The notes below the pieces were generated by a model that was not told where the DNA came from, ran no database searches, and worked only from the letters and a program-made list of their open reading frames with translations. Positions 18,980 through 26,621 of a DNA stretch of 33,625 bases are shown here, piece by piece; the stretch's first letter is position 1; each line of letters starts with the position of its first letter. This DNA comes from Chitinispirillaceae bacterium (GTDB lineage Bacteria; Fibrobacterota; Chitinivibrionia; Chitinivibrionales; Chitinispirillaceae): assembly GCA_016929595.1 (NCBI GenBank), contig JAFGIN010000146.1, forward strand, positions 1 to 33,625, read 5' to 3'. A program made the position numbers and the translations under genes.

Positions 18980-19498
18980 ATGACAAATAATATAATTGAA
19001 GTCAGGGATGTCGCATTTGTCGATTGGAAATCGTGGGTTCCGAAAGAACGGGCGGTGCTCTGTTTTGTTCGTGATGGCAATCGGGTGATGTTGATCCATA
19101 AAAAAACAGGCCTCGGAAAAGGTAAAGTAAACGCACCAGGTGGGAGAATCGAACCAGGAGAAACTCCGTCAGAGGCAGCGGTACGGGAAACATTTGAAGA
19201 GACCGGGGTTCAGACATCGGAACTCCATAAGGTGGGGGAGCTGTTTTTTATTTTTACTGATGGCTACTCGCTCCATGGAACAGTTTTTTTTGCAGATGCG
19301 CACAGCGGAACTCCATTTGAGACCCCTGAAGCCGATCCGTTCTGGTGTTCCATGGGTGCAATTCCTTACGATCAGATGTGGCAGGATGATATCCACTGGC
19401 TTCCACTTATTCTTGCTGGTAAGAAATTCAAAGGCTATTTCATTTTCGATGATGATAAAATGTTAAGCAAATCTGTTGTGACAGTTGAAGAGTTCTGA
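18980..19498 (+). CDS. MTH1-like Nudix hydrolase (oxidised purine nucleotide sanitiser)
   Basis: 172 residues. The Nudix box is intact at residues 55-77: GRIEPGE, seven residues, then REtfEEtG. Upstream, HKKTGLGKGKVNAPGG matches the MTH1 substrate-binding loop. Downstream, MWQDDIHWLPLILAGKKF followed by KGYF (Trp134, Asp136, Asp137) matches the MTH1 segment that recognises oxidised purines. The protein should therefore hydrolyse 8-oxo-dGTP and related nucleotides to monophosphates. It follows the preceding gene by 9 bp. Its placement near SOD and peroxidase genes fits an oxidative-damage role, though those are separate transcripts. The resemblance to the animal-type MTH1 subgroup rather than MutT is my reading of the motifs. 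Confidence 0.92.
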   Translation: MTNNIIEVRDVAFVDWKSWVPKERAVLCFVRDGNRVMLIHKKTGLGKGKVNAPGGRIEPGETPSEAAVRETFEETGVQTSELHKVGELFFIFTDGYSLHGTVFFADAHSGTPFETPEADPFWCSMGAIPYDQMWQDDIHWLPLILAGKKFKGYFIFDDDKMLSKSVVTVEEF

Positions 19499-19591
19499 AA
19501 AAACAGATCCCGAAATCGCGTAAGGTGCGCCAGTCATGTTGCGTAAGGGCTGAATAGAATTAGTCTGACGGCCATACTTTTCATCAATGTC

Positions 19592-19643
19592 AAAAATAAG
19601 AGTGATCAGAACTGAGCCGATAGTTCCGATCAATCTTATTTTG
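19592..19643. terminator. Bidirectional terminator between Nudix gene and sodA
   Basis: AAAATAAGAGTGATCAGAACT (19593-19613) and AGTTCCGATCAATCTTATTTT (19622-19642) pair at 19 of 21 positions around an 8-base loop. The stem starts in an A-tract and ends in a T-tract, so it can terminate transcripts from both sides. It lies in the middle of a convergent 168-bp gap, as expected. Confidence 0.85.
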
Positions 19644-19666
19644 TCAATTATCTGTCGTCTCCTGAC

Positions 19667-20374
19667 TTATTTCTTCTCCGGTGCTTTTTTGCTCTGATTA
19701 GTCAGTGATGTAAAACGTTTCGAGACCTCAGGCCAGTTTACAACATTCCAGAATGCATCAATGTACCCGCCGCGCTGATTCTGATATTTGAGATAATACG
19801 CATGCTCCCAGACATCAAGGCCAAGAATTGGTGTACCCCGTTTTTCGGCAACATCCATGAGTGGATTGTCCTGATTGGCTGTCGAGGTGATAAACAGTGA
19901 GCCATCATCAGCAACGCATAGCCATGCCCATCCACTGCCAAACCGTGTAAGAGCTGCCTTTTTGAACTGCTCCTTGAATGTATCAAACGATCCGAACGTT
20001 GCGGTAATACGTTCTCCTAATGTGCCTTCCGGTTTACCACCTGCTTTGGGAGCCATTATACTCCAGAACAGTGTGTGATTGAAATGCCCACCAGCATTAT
20101 TGCGGACAACCGGAGTGAGTTTGCTGGCTTTTGCAAAAAGTTGAGGTAATCCACTTACACTCAGTGATTCAGCTTTTACAGCTTTAATGAGATTATCGAA
20201 ATATCCGCGATGGTGTCTGGTGTAATGGATCTTCATGGTTTTTGCATCGATATGAGGTTCCAGTGCGTTGAACGCATACGGCAGAGAGTCAAACTGAAGT
20301 GCAGGTGTTTTTGTTTCGCTTGAAAAGGATGATGAAAATAGTGTTACGATTGCCAGAAAACTGAGAAATTTCAT
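19667..20374 (-). CDS. sodA: Exported superoxide dismutase, Mn-type signature
   Basis: 235 residues from the ATG, chosen over an in-frame GTG nine bases upstream because AAAGGTGG lies just before the ATG. A hydrophobic signal peptide (MKFLSFLAIVTLFSSSFSS) precedes the enzyme, so it should act in the periplasm or outside. The four metal ligands are His50 (KIHYTRHH), His100 (GGHFNHTLFW), Asp187 and His191 (LDVWEHAYYLKYQ). AGGHFNH and STANQDNPLM are typical of manganese enzymes, including the Gln that positions solvent at the metal. It converts superoxide to hydrogen peroxide and oxygen. The tail ends in a lysine-rich QSKKAPEKK. It is complete and probably monocistronic, ending at a strong terminator. 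Confidence 0.96.
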   Translation of the reverse strand: MKFLSFLAIVTLFSSSFSSETKTPALQFDSLPYAFNALEPHIDAKTMKIHYTRHHRGYFDNLIKAVKAESLSVSGLPQLFAKASKLTPVVRNNAGGHFNHTLFWSIMAPKAGGKPEGTLGERITATFGSFDTFKEQFKKAALTRFGSGWAWLCVADDGSLFITSTANQDNPLMDVAEKRGTPILGLDVWEHAYYLKYQNQRGGYIDAFWNVVNWPEVSKRFTSLTNQSKKAPEKK

Positions 20375-20451
20375 AACTACCACCTTTCTATGGCTGTAAT
20401 ACTAAATATTTTTTAACCTGAAATACCACAGGCTATGTTTTATAGCGTCAA

Positions 20452-20479
20452 TTTACTGCGGTTCTGTTTTTAATATACT
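20452..20479 (+). promoter_or_regulatory. Possible sigma70-like promoter before a small ORF
   Basis: TTTACT and TATACT are separated by 16 bases, placing a start near 20487 and just upstream of the small ORF at 20505. The -35 match is weak. Confidence 0.3.
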
Positions 20480-20504
20480 ACATGAGATATTGAGGTAAAA
20501 GGAA

Positions 20505-20606
20505 ATGCTCAGTTATTTGAAAAGTCATAAGAATATGGAAAACAACAACTCAAAGAACACTGAGACCTATCTGATAAATATAGTCAGTCCATTATTCCGG
20601 AAATAA
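20505..20606 (+). CDS. Candidate 33-residue small protein
   Basis: ATG at 20505 is preceded by GAGGTAAAAGGA, a plausible ribosome site, and by the promoter-like element described at 20452-20479. The frame encodes 33 residues (starting MLSYLKSHKN, ending SPLFRK), polar and basic with no membrane segment or known motif. It lies in the gap between the divergent sodA and glycosyltransferase genes. The support is only the start context; it may be chance. Confidence 0.25.
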   Translation: MLSYLKSHKNMENNNSKNTETYLINIVSPLFRK

Positions 20607-20646
20607 ACCTCTCCACTCTTTCCGGCAGCGTTCTGCAAAATAAAGG

Positions 20647-20690
20647 ACTATCTATTCATTGATAGTAATTTAAAAATCAGGTATACTATC
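20647..20690 (+). promoter_or_regulatory. Sigma70-like promoter with overlapping operator-like half-sites, for the glycosyltransferase operon
   Basis: TTGATA (20659-20664) and TATACT (20682-20687) are separated by exactly 17 bases, each matching consensus at 5 of 6 positions, giving a start near 20694. ACTATC (20647-20652) and GATAGT (20661-20666) form an inverted repeat with an 8-base centre that covers the -35 element, and a third ACTATC (20685-20690) covers the -10. This arrangement resembles a repressor operator. The glycosyltransferase start lies about 70 bp downstream. Confidence 0.55.
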
Positions 20691-20763
20691 AGTATAATGA
20701 ATACCAGAATGCCCGATATTTTCGAATAATAAATCTGCATTGAAAATACAGGGGGAAGGATGT

Positions 20764-21969
20764 GTGGTTGGTACGATTATGAATTTGGATACATCATTGC
20801 CGTTTGGCTTCAATGTGATAGGTTTTCCCAGCTGTAACTTTGGTCTCGGTATTGCAGCCCGCAATACCATTGCCGCACTTGTAGAAAGTGGGCATCAGGT
20901 TGCTGTATACGATATTCCCCTTCCCGGAAGATCGGGAGCTGACAGCGCCTGGAAGCATCTTTCCCATACTCTTGCGGAGCCCCCGCGTTTTGCGGTCAAT
21001 CTATTTCATGTCAATCCACCACAACAGAAATCAGTAAAAACCGGTATGAATCACGGTTTTGCCACTGTACCACTCAATGTCGCAGTTCCTTACTGGGAAT
21101 TACCACGTATTCCCGAACAGTGGAAACCGGAACTAGAGAAGACTGACATCGTACTTGCTCCAAGCAGATTCATTGAATATGCGATTGCTTCATGGACATC
21201 ACGATGCAGGGTACTCTATTATCCGCAGGCGATAATGACAACTGCAACTCCCCGGCCGGACCGTGCCGCTTTTGGCCTCCCGGATAATTGCTTTCTTTTT
21301 GTCACCAGTGTGGATATTGGAAGCGATATGGTACGAAAAAATCCCGTTGGGGCCATCGATGCATTCAGGCTTGCCTTCGATCGGGAAGCGCCGGCTATGC
21401 TCATTCTCAAACTCAACAAAACTGTTGGTGGATCTGTCTTTGACACAATAGAAACTAAACTGCGCGGTTATATAGCTGGTGACCCGCGCATAAGAATCCT
21501 CGACTATTCAATGACATATGAAACCATACTGTCGCTCTACGCCTCATGCGACTGTTATGTTTCACTGCACAGATCAGAAGGGCTTGGTATGGGGGTGATG
21601 GAGGCGATGATGCTTGGGAAACCAGTGATTGCTACCTTCTGGTCGGGTACTGCAGATTTTATGACGCTTGACAATTCGTGTCCTGTATCCTACAGTATTG
21701 TTAACTGTGATCCGATTTTTAATCCAGGCATCCGTCCCGAGTCGTTAGGTTTTCAGGGAGTATGGGCAGAACCAGATCTCAATGAAGCCGCTTCATGGAT
21801 GCGCCATCTGGAATCGTCTCCCGACCGTTGTGTCACTATAGGCGCCGAGGCACGGCGATACATGCTGGAGCGGCGAAAACTGATGAGTAGTGGTGAAACA
21901 TTTCGCTTTGTCAGGATTGCTTATGAACATTATTCAGACAACATATATTCCCGGAGCGTTCAACCATGA
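20764..21969 (+). CDS. Family 4/1 glycosyltransferase (GT-B fold)
   Basis: 401 residues from the GTG at 20764, chosen because GGGGGAAGGA precedes it; the frame extends to a TTG at 20740 and an internal ATG lies at 20779. The N-terminal FNVIGFPSCNFGLGIAARNT is the usual opening of a bacterial subgroup acting on surface glycans. The C-terminal domain shows GSDMVRKNPVGAIDAFRLAF, and the EX7E motif is Glu272 and Glu280 in SEGLGMGVMEAMMLGKPVIAT, which binds the nucleotide-sugar donor. It is predicted cytoplasmic, with unknown donor and acceptor. Its stop overlaps the start of the methyltransferase, so the two are translationally coupled and probably act on the same glycan. Confidence 0.92.
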   Translation: MVGTIMNLDTSLPFGFNVIGFPSCNFGLGIAARNTIAALVESGHQVAVYDIPLPGRSGADSAWKHLSHTLAEPPRFAVNLFHVNPPQQKSVKTGMNHGFATVPLNVAVPYWELPRIPEQWKPELEKTDIVLAPSRFIEYAIASWTSRCRVLYYPQAIMTTATPRPDRAAFGLPDNCFLFVTSVDIGSDMVRKNPVGAIDAFRLAFDREAPAMLILKLNKTVGGSVFDTIETKLRGYIAGDPRIRILDYSMTYETILSLYASCDCYVSLHRSEGLGMGVMEAMMLGKPVIATFWSGTADFMTLDNSCPVSYSIVNCDPIFNPGIRPESLGFQGVWAEPDLNEAASWMRHLESSPDRCVTIGAEARRYMLERRKLMSSGETFRFVRIAYEHYSDNIYSRSVQP

Positions 21970-22559
21970 CCGAACAGAGTGACAACCAGGCGTACTCATT
22001 CTACCACACGACCGAAAACCTCGAGGCAACACGAATTCTGATGAGTGTCTACATTTCCCTCTATGCACGGTGCGGTACGGTTCTTGACATCGGCTGCGGT
22101 CCCGGTACCTTTCTCGAACTGCTGCGTTCTCAGAACGCTGCGCAGTCTCTCATAGGGATCGATAACGATCAGGCAATGGTCAGGTGCTGCCGTGAGAAAG
22201 GATTTGATGCCCGCCTCTCCCGGGTACAGGAACTCCACATGACGGTTAACGAAACTGTTGATGGAATCTATGCCGGGCATATTATCGAACATCTTAACGG
22301 CAGCGAAGCTCTTGATTTTATAACAGTATGTTTTACAAAGCTTAATCCCGGCGGAATTCTTGTGCTACGCACACCAAACTGGAGCGTTCCCTATGTGCGG
22401 GATGAAGGATTCTGGCTTGACCTGTCGCATATTCGTCCCTATCCCGCCCGGTTGCTTGACAAGATGCTCGCGGAAACAGGTTTCGTTAACGTGAGGACAT
22501 TTGCCGAAAACAGCGGTCTCCACGATGTGGTGGCAATAGGGGTAAAGAATGTCGATTGA
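21966..22559 (+). CDS. SAM-dependent methyltransferase (class I)
   Basis: 197 residues. The SAM-binding motif I is VLDIGCGPG at residues 39-47, followed by IGIDNDQAMV (motif with the acidic ribose-binding residue), IYAGHIIEHLNG and LNPGGILVLRTPNWS, the arrangement of the Methyltransf_11/23 group often found in glycan clusters. Start and glycosyltransferase stop overlap as ATGA (21966-21969). The likely role is methylation of a sugar added by its partner, which is inference from coupling. The stop lies 9 bp before the convergent feoB stop. Confidence 0.93.
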   Translation: MTEQSDNQAYSFYHTTENLEATRILMSVYISLYARCGTVLDIGCGPGTFLELLRSQNAAQSLIGIDNDQAMVRCCREKGFDARLSRVQELHMTVNETVDGIYAGHIIEHLNGSEALDFITVCFTKLNPGGILVLRTPNWSVPYVRDEGFWLDLSHIRPYPARLLDKMLAETGFVNVRTFAENSGLHDVVAIGVKNVD

Positions 22560-22568
22560 GTTACTGTT

Positions 22569-24704
22569 CTATTGCAAACCCAGTAACTTTCCAATCTGAA
22601 AAACGATCGTTGCTGTAGAAAATGCAAAAATAAGCTGATAACAGACGCTGAATGCCGACCACTTCCAGTTCTTCAGCTCACGGATGATAGTGATAAATGC
22701 GACGATGCACGGGGTGTAGAGAAGAACAAAAAGCATGAATGCAAAAGCAGACAATGGAGTAAAATGCTCCTTGAGTTTTGCTCGCAGCACATCACTTTCT
22801 TCAGCTCCTTCTGTACCGGCAGAGTATAATACCCCCATCGATCCGACAACTATCTCTTTGGCGACAAAACCGGTAATAAGTGATACTGCCCCGCGCCAGT
22901 CGGTTCCAAATGGACGAACGAGAGGTTCGAATATGTGCCCGACTCTTCCAATGTAAGACTGTTCCAACAGTTTTGCACTCTTTTCTGTCTGAAGTTCAGC
23001 AATTCTTGCTTCCCGTTGTTCACTGCTGAGCTGCCCGGTAGTATTGATCGATGCAATTTTCGAATCGTACTCCTTTTCAATCGCTGGAGACTCAGGATAG
23101 CTTCCTGCCCACCAGAGAATGACCGAGAAAAGAAGCACAACACCCCCCATTTTCTGAAGGTAATGTTCCGCTTTGTGCCACATGTGAATAAGAACACTCC
23201 TTACTGTTGGTAAACGGTAGGGAGGAAGTTCCATCACAAAAGGGTTGTCCGCGCAGCCCTTGAACAGCGTATGCTTGAAAAGTATCGCCATAAGAATAAA
23301 TGCGCCGAAACTGAATACTACTTGAAAAAGAAAAACAACGTTTCCTGCATGTTTTGGGAAAAATGTGCCTGCAAAGAGTACAAACACTGGTAAACGTGCA
23401 GAACAGGAAATCAGTGGCGTCAGAAGAATCGTTTTGATTCGGTCGTTACGGGATTCAAGAGTGCGCGCTGCCATTATTGCCGGTACACTGCAGCCCAGGC
23501 CCATGATCATCGGTATAAAACTTTTTCCATGTAAACCGATACGGTGCATGAGACGATCCATGATAAATGCAGCACGTGCCATATATCCGGTATCCTCCAT
23601 GATCGATATACCAAAGAAGAGAATCATGATGTTTGGTAGAAATATGATAACACCTCCTACCCCGGCAATGATTCCGTCAACGATAACATCGCGAATTACA
23701 CCTGCGGGCAGTGTTGATGACGCAAATTCCTGGAGCCATCCCACTAGTGATTCAATCCATCCCATCGGATATTCACCGAGTTTGAATGTAGCCTGAAACA
23801 GTAACCACATGAAAATAATAAATATCGGATAAGCCCAGAACCGGTGAGTCAAAACTACATCGATTTGATCTGAGACCTCGATCCTGTGCTGCTTACCCTT
23901 TACAATTGTTTCCCGGGCAATACCTGCAATATAACCATACCTGCTCTCGGCAATCAGGCTTGCAGGATCGTCACCAAGTCTCTTTGTGATCAGAATGTCA
24001 GATTCATTGCGTTGTGCACGTATCAATGGTGCACCAGGCTGATTTTCGATAATTTTTTCGATGGTTTTGTCTCTCTCAAAGAGTTTGGTTGCATACCAGC
24101 GATGCTGAGAGAGGTCGGGAAAATGCTCTTTTAATGATTTTTCTACAGCAGTGATGCTTTGTTCAAGCTCTTCGGGCATTCTGACCGAAAGAATGCTTAC
24201 TTCCTTATTATTGTTTGCAGCCTGTTCTATAGCTTTGAGCATCAACTGGTCGATTCCGGTTCGATTTCGGGCGCTTGTTGTCACTGCTGTAACGTCAAGC
24301 AATGCCTGAAGCTGTTTGAGATCGATGGAGTCTCCTTTTGCGGTAACTTCATCCCACATGTTAAGCGCCAGCACCGGACGGATTCCCATCTCCATTAGCT
24401 GTACCGTCAGATACAGATGACGTTCGAGATTGGTTGCATCAATGACATTTATGACAACGTCAGGTTTTTCTTTGACAAGATAATCGCGGGCTACCTGTTC
24501 CTCTTCTGAAAAGGCACTTAAAGAATAGGTTCCGGGAAGGTCGATCACTGTAACTCTGGTTCCATTGACAGAAGTAATTCCTTCCTTGATTTCCACAGTA
24601 ACCCCGCCCCAGTTACCAACTTTCTGCATTGCTCCTGTTATAGCATTGAAAAGGCTGGTTTTCCCGGAGTTGGGGTTTCCGGCGAGTGCGATTCTGATAC
24701 TCAT
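22569..24704 (-). CDS. feoB: FeoB ferrous iron transporter
   Basis: 711 residues from the ATG at 24704, chosen because AGGGGG lies 7 bases upstream; a GTG two codons earlier is in frame. The N-terminal G domain has GNPNSGKT (residues 9-16), VIDLPGTYSLS and LNMWDE; its helical regulatory region follows. The membrane part has the paired Gate domains, seen in FFGISIMEDTGYMARAAFIMDRLM, GLGCSVPAIMAARTLESRNDR and the second FVAKEIVVGSMGVLY. It takes up ferrous iron across the inner membrane under GTP control. The FeoA function is not a separate gene here but a domain of the upstream regulator. The gene lies 129 bp after that regulator on the same strand, with a palindromic operator candidate in between. 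Confidence 0.97.
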   Translation of the reverse strand: MSIRIALAGNPNSGKTSLFNAITGAMQKVGNWGGVTVEIKEGITSVNGTRVTVIDLPGTYSLSAFSEEEQVARDYLVKEKPDVVINVIDATNLERHLYLTVQLMEMGIRPVLALNMWDEVTAKGDSIDLKQLQALLDVTAVTTSARNRTGIDQLMLKAIEQAANNNKEVSILSVRMPEELEQSITAVEKSLKEHFPDLSQHRWYATKLFERDKTIEKIIENQPGAPLIRAQRNESDILITKRLGDDPASLIAESRYGYIAGIARETIVKGKQHRIEVSDQIDVVLTHRFWAYPIFIIFMWLLFQATFKLGEYPMGWIESLVGWLQEFASSTLPAGVIRDVIVDGIIAGVGGVIIFLPNIMILFFGISIMEDTGYMARAAFIMDRLMHRIGLHGKSFIPMIMGLGCSVPAIMAARTLESRNDRIKTILLTPLISCSARLPVFVLFAGTFFPKHAGNVVFLFQVVFSFGAFILMAILFKHTLFKGCADNPFVMELPPYRLPTVRSVLIHMWHKAEHYLQKMGGVVLLFSVILWWAGSYPESPAIEKEYDSKIASINTTGQLSSEQREARIAELQTEKSAKLLEQSYIGRVGHIFEPLVRPFGTDWRGAVSLITGFVAKEIVVGSMGVLYSAGTEGAEESDVLRAKLKEHFTPLSAFAFMLFVLLYTPCIVAFITIIRELKNWKWSAFSVCYQLIFAFSTATIVFQIGKLLGLQ

Positions 24705-24802
24705 CAGCACACCCCCTGCGCAGAGATTCGGGAGTTCCGGGTATGTTTTACCATCATCATGTTCCTCAATTTATATAATTTATTTCGAGCTAATGAACAT
24801 AG

Positions 24803-24816
24803 TTAGATTTGTCTAA
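24803..24816 (-). promoter_or_regulatory. Candidate DtxR-type operator upstream of feoB
   Basis: TTAGATTTGTCTAA is a 5-bp inverted repeat (TTAGA/TCTAA) around 4 bases, about 100 bp before the feoB start and 18 bp before the regulator's stop codon. The same TAGA-N4-TCTAA layout occurs in the regulator's own promoter. Shared half-sites in two iron-linked promoters support autoregulation plus control of feoB. No clear -35/-10 pair could be assigned here. Confidence 0.5.
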
Positions 24817-24833
24817 TACACTGATAAAAAAAA

Positions 24834-25565
24834 TTATTCAGGTTCGACCAGTATGTTAGCAGCTTCTTCACGACGCAGAGAGAGATTGTAATTTCTTACC
24901 TTTACCTCAATCGGATCGTCCAGTGGAGCTGCTTTAACAACTGTTATTTTCTGACCGTTTGTTATGCCCATTTCGTAAAGACGACGTTTAAGTTCACCCT
25001 TTCCCAGTATCCGGGTTATAAAACCGGATTTTCCGGGCTTGATAAGGTTGAGATCACTCTGTGCGCTATCCTTTCCATTTTTTGATCCGGATCCGTTCTG
25101 ACTGTAAAGGCAGTTTCTTTCGCAGAGTATTCCATCTTCAGATTGTGCCATTTTTGTTTTCAACTTTTGAGCTAATGCCTTATCTTCACGTATTGTTTGA
25201 AGTAAACTGGTAATTTTCTGACATAGTCGGGTGCTCATTCCATGTTCCATTTTGCAGGCCGCATCCTCAGCTTCGGTTTCCTGCAACCCGAACACTTCAA
25301 CAAAAGCATCCTTGAGGATGTGATGACGTTTATTGATACAATGGGCAATTCTCTTGCCCTCTTCAGTCAGAGTAATGAAAGAACGGGGTTCATAATTAAT
25401 CAGACCTTTGTCTGCCAGAGAGCGTAAAGCTACCGTTACTGTCGGTCGTTTAACATTAAGTTTATCAGCAATCTCCATTGAACGGGCAACCTTGCTCGTG
25501 GCGATAATGTTAAAAATTGCCTCAAGGTAATCTTCAAGTGTTGATGTGAGCGTATCTGCTGTCAT
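24834..25565 (-). CDS. DtxR/MntR-family metal-dependent repressor with C-terminal FeoA domain
   Basis: 243 residues from the ATG at 25565. The frame also opens 13 codons upstream, but that start lies at the predicted transcription start and operator, so the shorter form is preferred. Order: winged helix (EDYLEAIFNIIATSK ... VKRPTVTVALRSLADKGLI), dimerisation/metal domain (HHILKDAFVEVFGL, CKMEHGMS with Cys104, Glu107, His108), a flexible linker of about 40 residues rich in Ser, Gly and Asn containing CERNC, and a FeoA/SH3-like domain from about residue 175 (RRLYEMGITNGQKITVVKAAPLDDPIEVKV, then LSLRREEAANILVE). Asp12 at the Met10 position resembles MntR, but Cys104 resembles DtxR. It should repress feoB and itself when metal-loaded. 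Metal identity is not decidable from sequence. Confidence 0.93.
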   Translation of the reverse strand: MTADTLTSTLEDYLEAIFNIIATSKVARSMEIADKLNVKRPTVTVALRSLADKGLINYEPRSFITLTEEGKRIAHCINKRHHILKDAFVEVFGLQETEAEDAACKMEHGMSTRLCQKITSLLQTIREDKALAQKLKTKMAQSEDGILCERNCLYSQNGSGSKNGKDSAQSDLNLIKPGKSGFITRILGKGELKRRLYEMGITNGQKITVVKAAPLDDPIEVKVRNYNLSLRREEAANILVEPE

Positions 25566-25588
25566 AATACTGCCTGAAAAAGGTGTGC

Positions 25589-25636
25589 TAGAACGTTCTA
25601 ACATAATAAGATACTATGTTTTAACTGAGATTGCAA
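25589..25636 (-). promoter_or_regulatory. Promoter and palindromic operator of the DtxR-FeoA gene
   Basis: On the minus strand TTGCAA (25631-25636) and TATCTT (25608-25613) are 17 bases apart, followed by the perfect 12-bp palindrome TAGAACGTTCTA (25589-25600), which would cover the transcription start. It is placed 23 bases before the preferred ATG. The palindrome shares TAGA-N4-TCTAA with the site before feoB. Each promoter hexamer matches consensus at 4 of 6. Confidence 0.55.
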
Positions 25637-25660
25637 CTTTTTTTTTATGTTTTTTTGATA

Positions 25661-25783
25661 GAGGAAGGAGGGAGGAGGAAGGAGGAAGGAGGAAGTAGGA
25701 AGTAGGAAGTAGGAAGGAGAAAGGAGGAGGAAGGAGGAAGGAGGAAGGATGAAGGAGGAAGGAGGAAGTAGGAAGTAGGGAGG
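25661..25783. repeat. Pure-purine heptamer-like tract
   Basis: About 120 bases of almost only A and G on the plus strand, built of degenerate seven-base units such as GGAGGAA and GTAGGAA; the only pyrimidines are T in the GTAGGAA units and one GATGAAG. It lies in the 298-bp gap between the DtxR-FeoA promoter and the glutathione peroxidase. Such mirror-like polypurine tracts can form triplex (H-DNA) structures and block polymerases. A shorter related purine-rich stretch occurs near 30788-30860. Confidence 0.9.
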
Positions 25784-25902
25784 TGAGTCTTTCTTCATTT
25801 CAAACTTTAAACTTTAAATGTGAACACACTGGAAAAAAGAGTAAGCATGGTTTAAATTGAATGATATACAACAAACACCATAATCCTCAAAGGGGGTATA
25901 CC

Positions 25903-26493
25903 ATGAAACTTTTAAAAATTGTAATACCGGTACTTCTGATCAGTGTAGCTGTTTTTATCGGTTCTGCGGCAGACAACAAAGGTAAAGATGCCTTATCCGA
26001 CAGTGATAAAGAGAAAATCTCAGAAGAATTCTATGCGCTTGAAGTACGTTCACCATCAGGGGATACAATAAGGATGTCTGAGTTCAAAGGGAAAACAATA
26101 CTTATTGTAAATACCGCAACAAAATGTGGTCTGGCATCGCACTTTGAAGGCCTTGAAAAGTTGCATCAAACATACAAAGACAGCGGCCTTGTGGTAATTG
26201 GATTCCCATGCAATCAGTTTCTCAACCAGGAACCAGTGACTAATCAGAATATGGTTGAGAGCTGCAAGATTAATTTTGGGGTTACCTTTACATTGACGGA
26301 AAAGATAGCGGTCAACGGAAAAAATACCCATCCGGTTTTTGTTTTTCTTAAAAAAAGTTTACCCGGTAAAGATATCAAATGGAATTTCACCAAATTCCTT
26401 ATTGAAAACGATGGAATTCCTTATAAACGGTATGCCCCGAAAACGAAACCTGAAGAAATAGAACATGATATACGGGTGTTGTTACGTACATGA
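25903..26493 (+). CDS. Exported glutathione/thioredoxin peroxidase family protein
   Basis: 196 residues from the ATG at 25903, which follows AAAGGGGGT and starts a signal peptide (MKLLKIVIPVLLISVAVFIG); the frame reaches 14 codons further upstream. The catalytic residues are Cys75 in NTATKCGLASHF, Gln105 in GFPCNQFLNQEP, and Trp160/Asn161 in KWNFTKFLI. Cys103 (PCNQ) and Cys121 (ESCKINFGVTF) sit where yeast Gpx3-type enzymes have their second and third cysteines, so the enzyme is a non-selenium, two-cysteine peroxidase probably served by thioredoxin rather than glutathione. It would remove peroxides in the periplasm. The function follows the family; the reductant is inference. Confidence 0.94.
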   Translation: MKLLKIVIPVLLISVAVFIGSAADNKGKDALSDSDKEKISEEFYALEVRSPSGDTIRMSEFKGKTILIVNTATKCGLASHFEGLEKLHQTYKDSGLVVIGFPCNQFLNQEPVTNQNMVESCKINFGVTFTLTEKIAVNGKNTHPVFVFLKKSLPGKDIKWNFTKFLIENDGIPYKRYAPKTKPEEIEHDIRVLLRT

Positions 26494-26621
26494 CTCTTTT
26501 CTGCTGAAATACCTGTGGAGTGATAGTGCTTGCTGATATAATTTTTCGATCTTATTTTTAGAAATTTGACTAATTTGATGCTTCGGGTCATTACCAAACC
26601 CGGGAAAGTGACGTATTCAGT

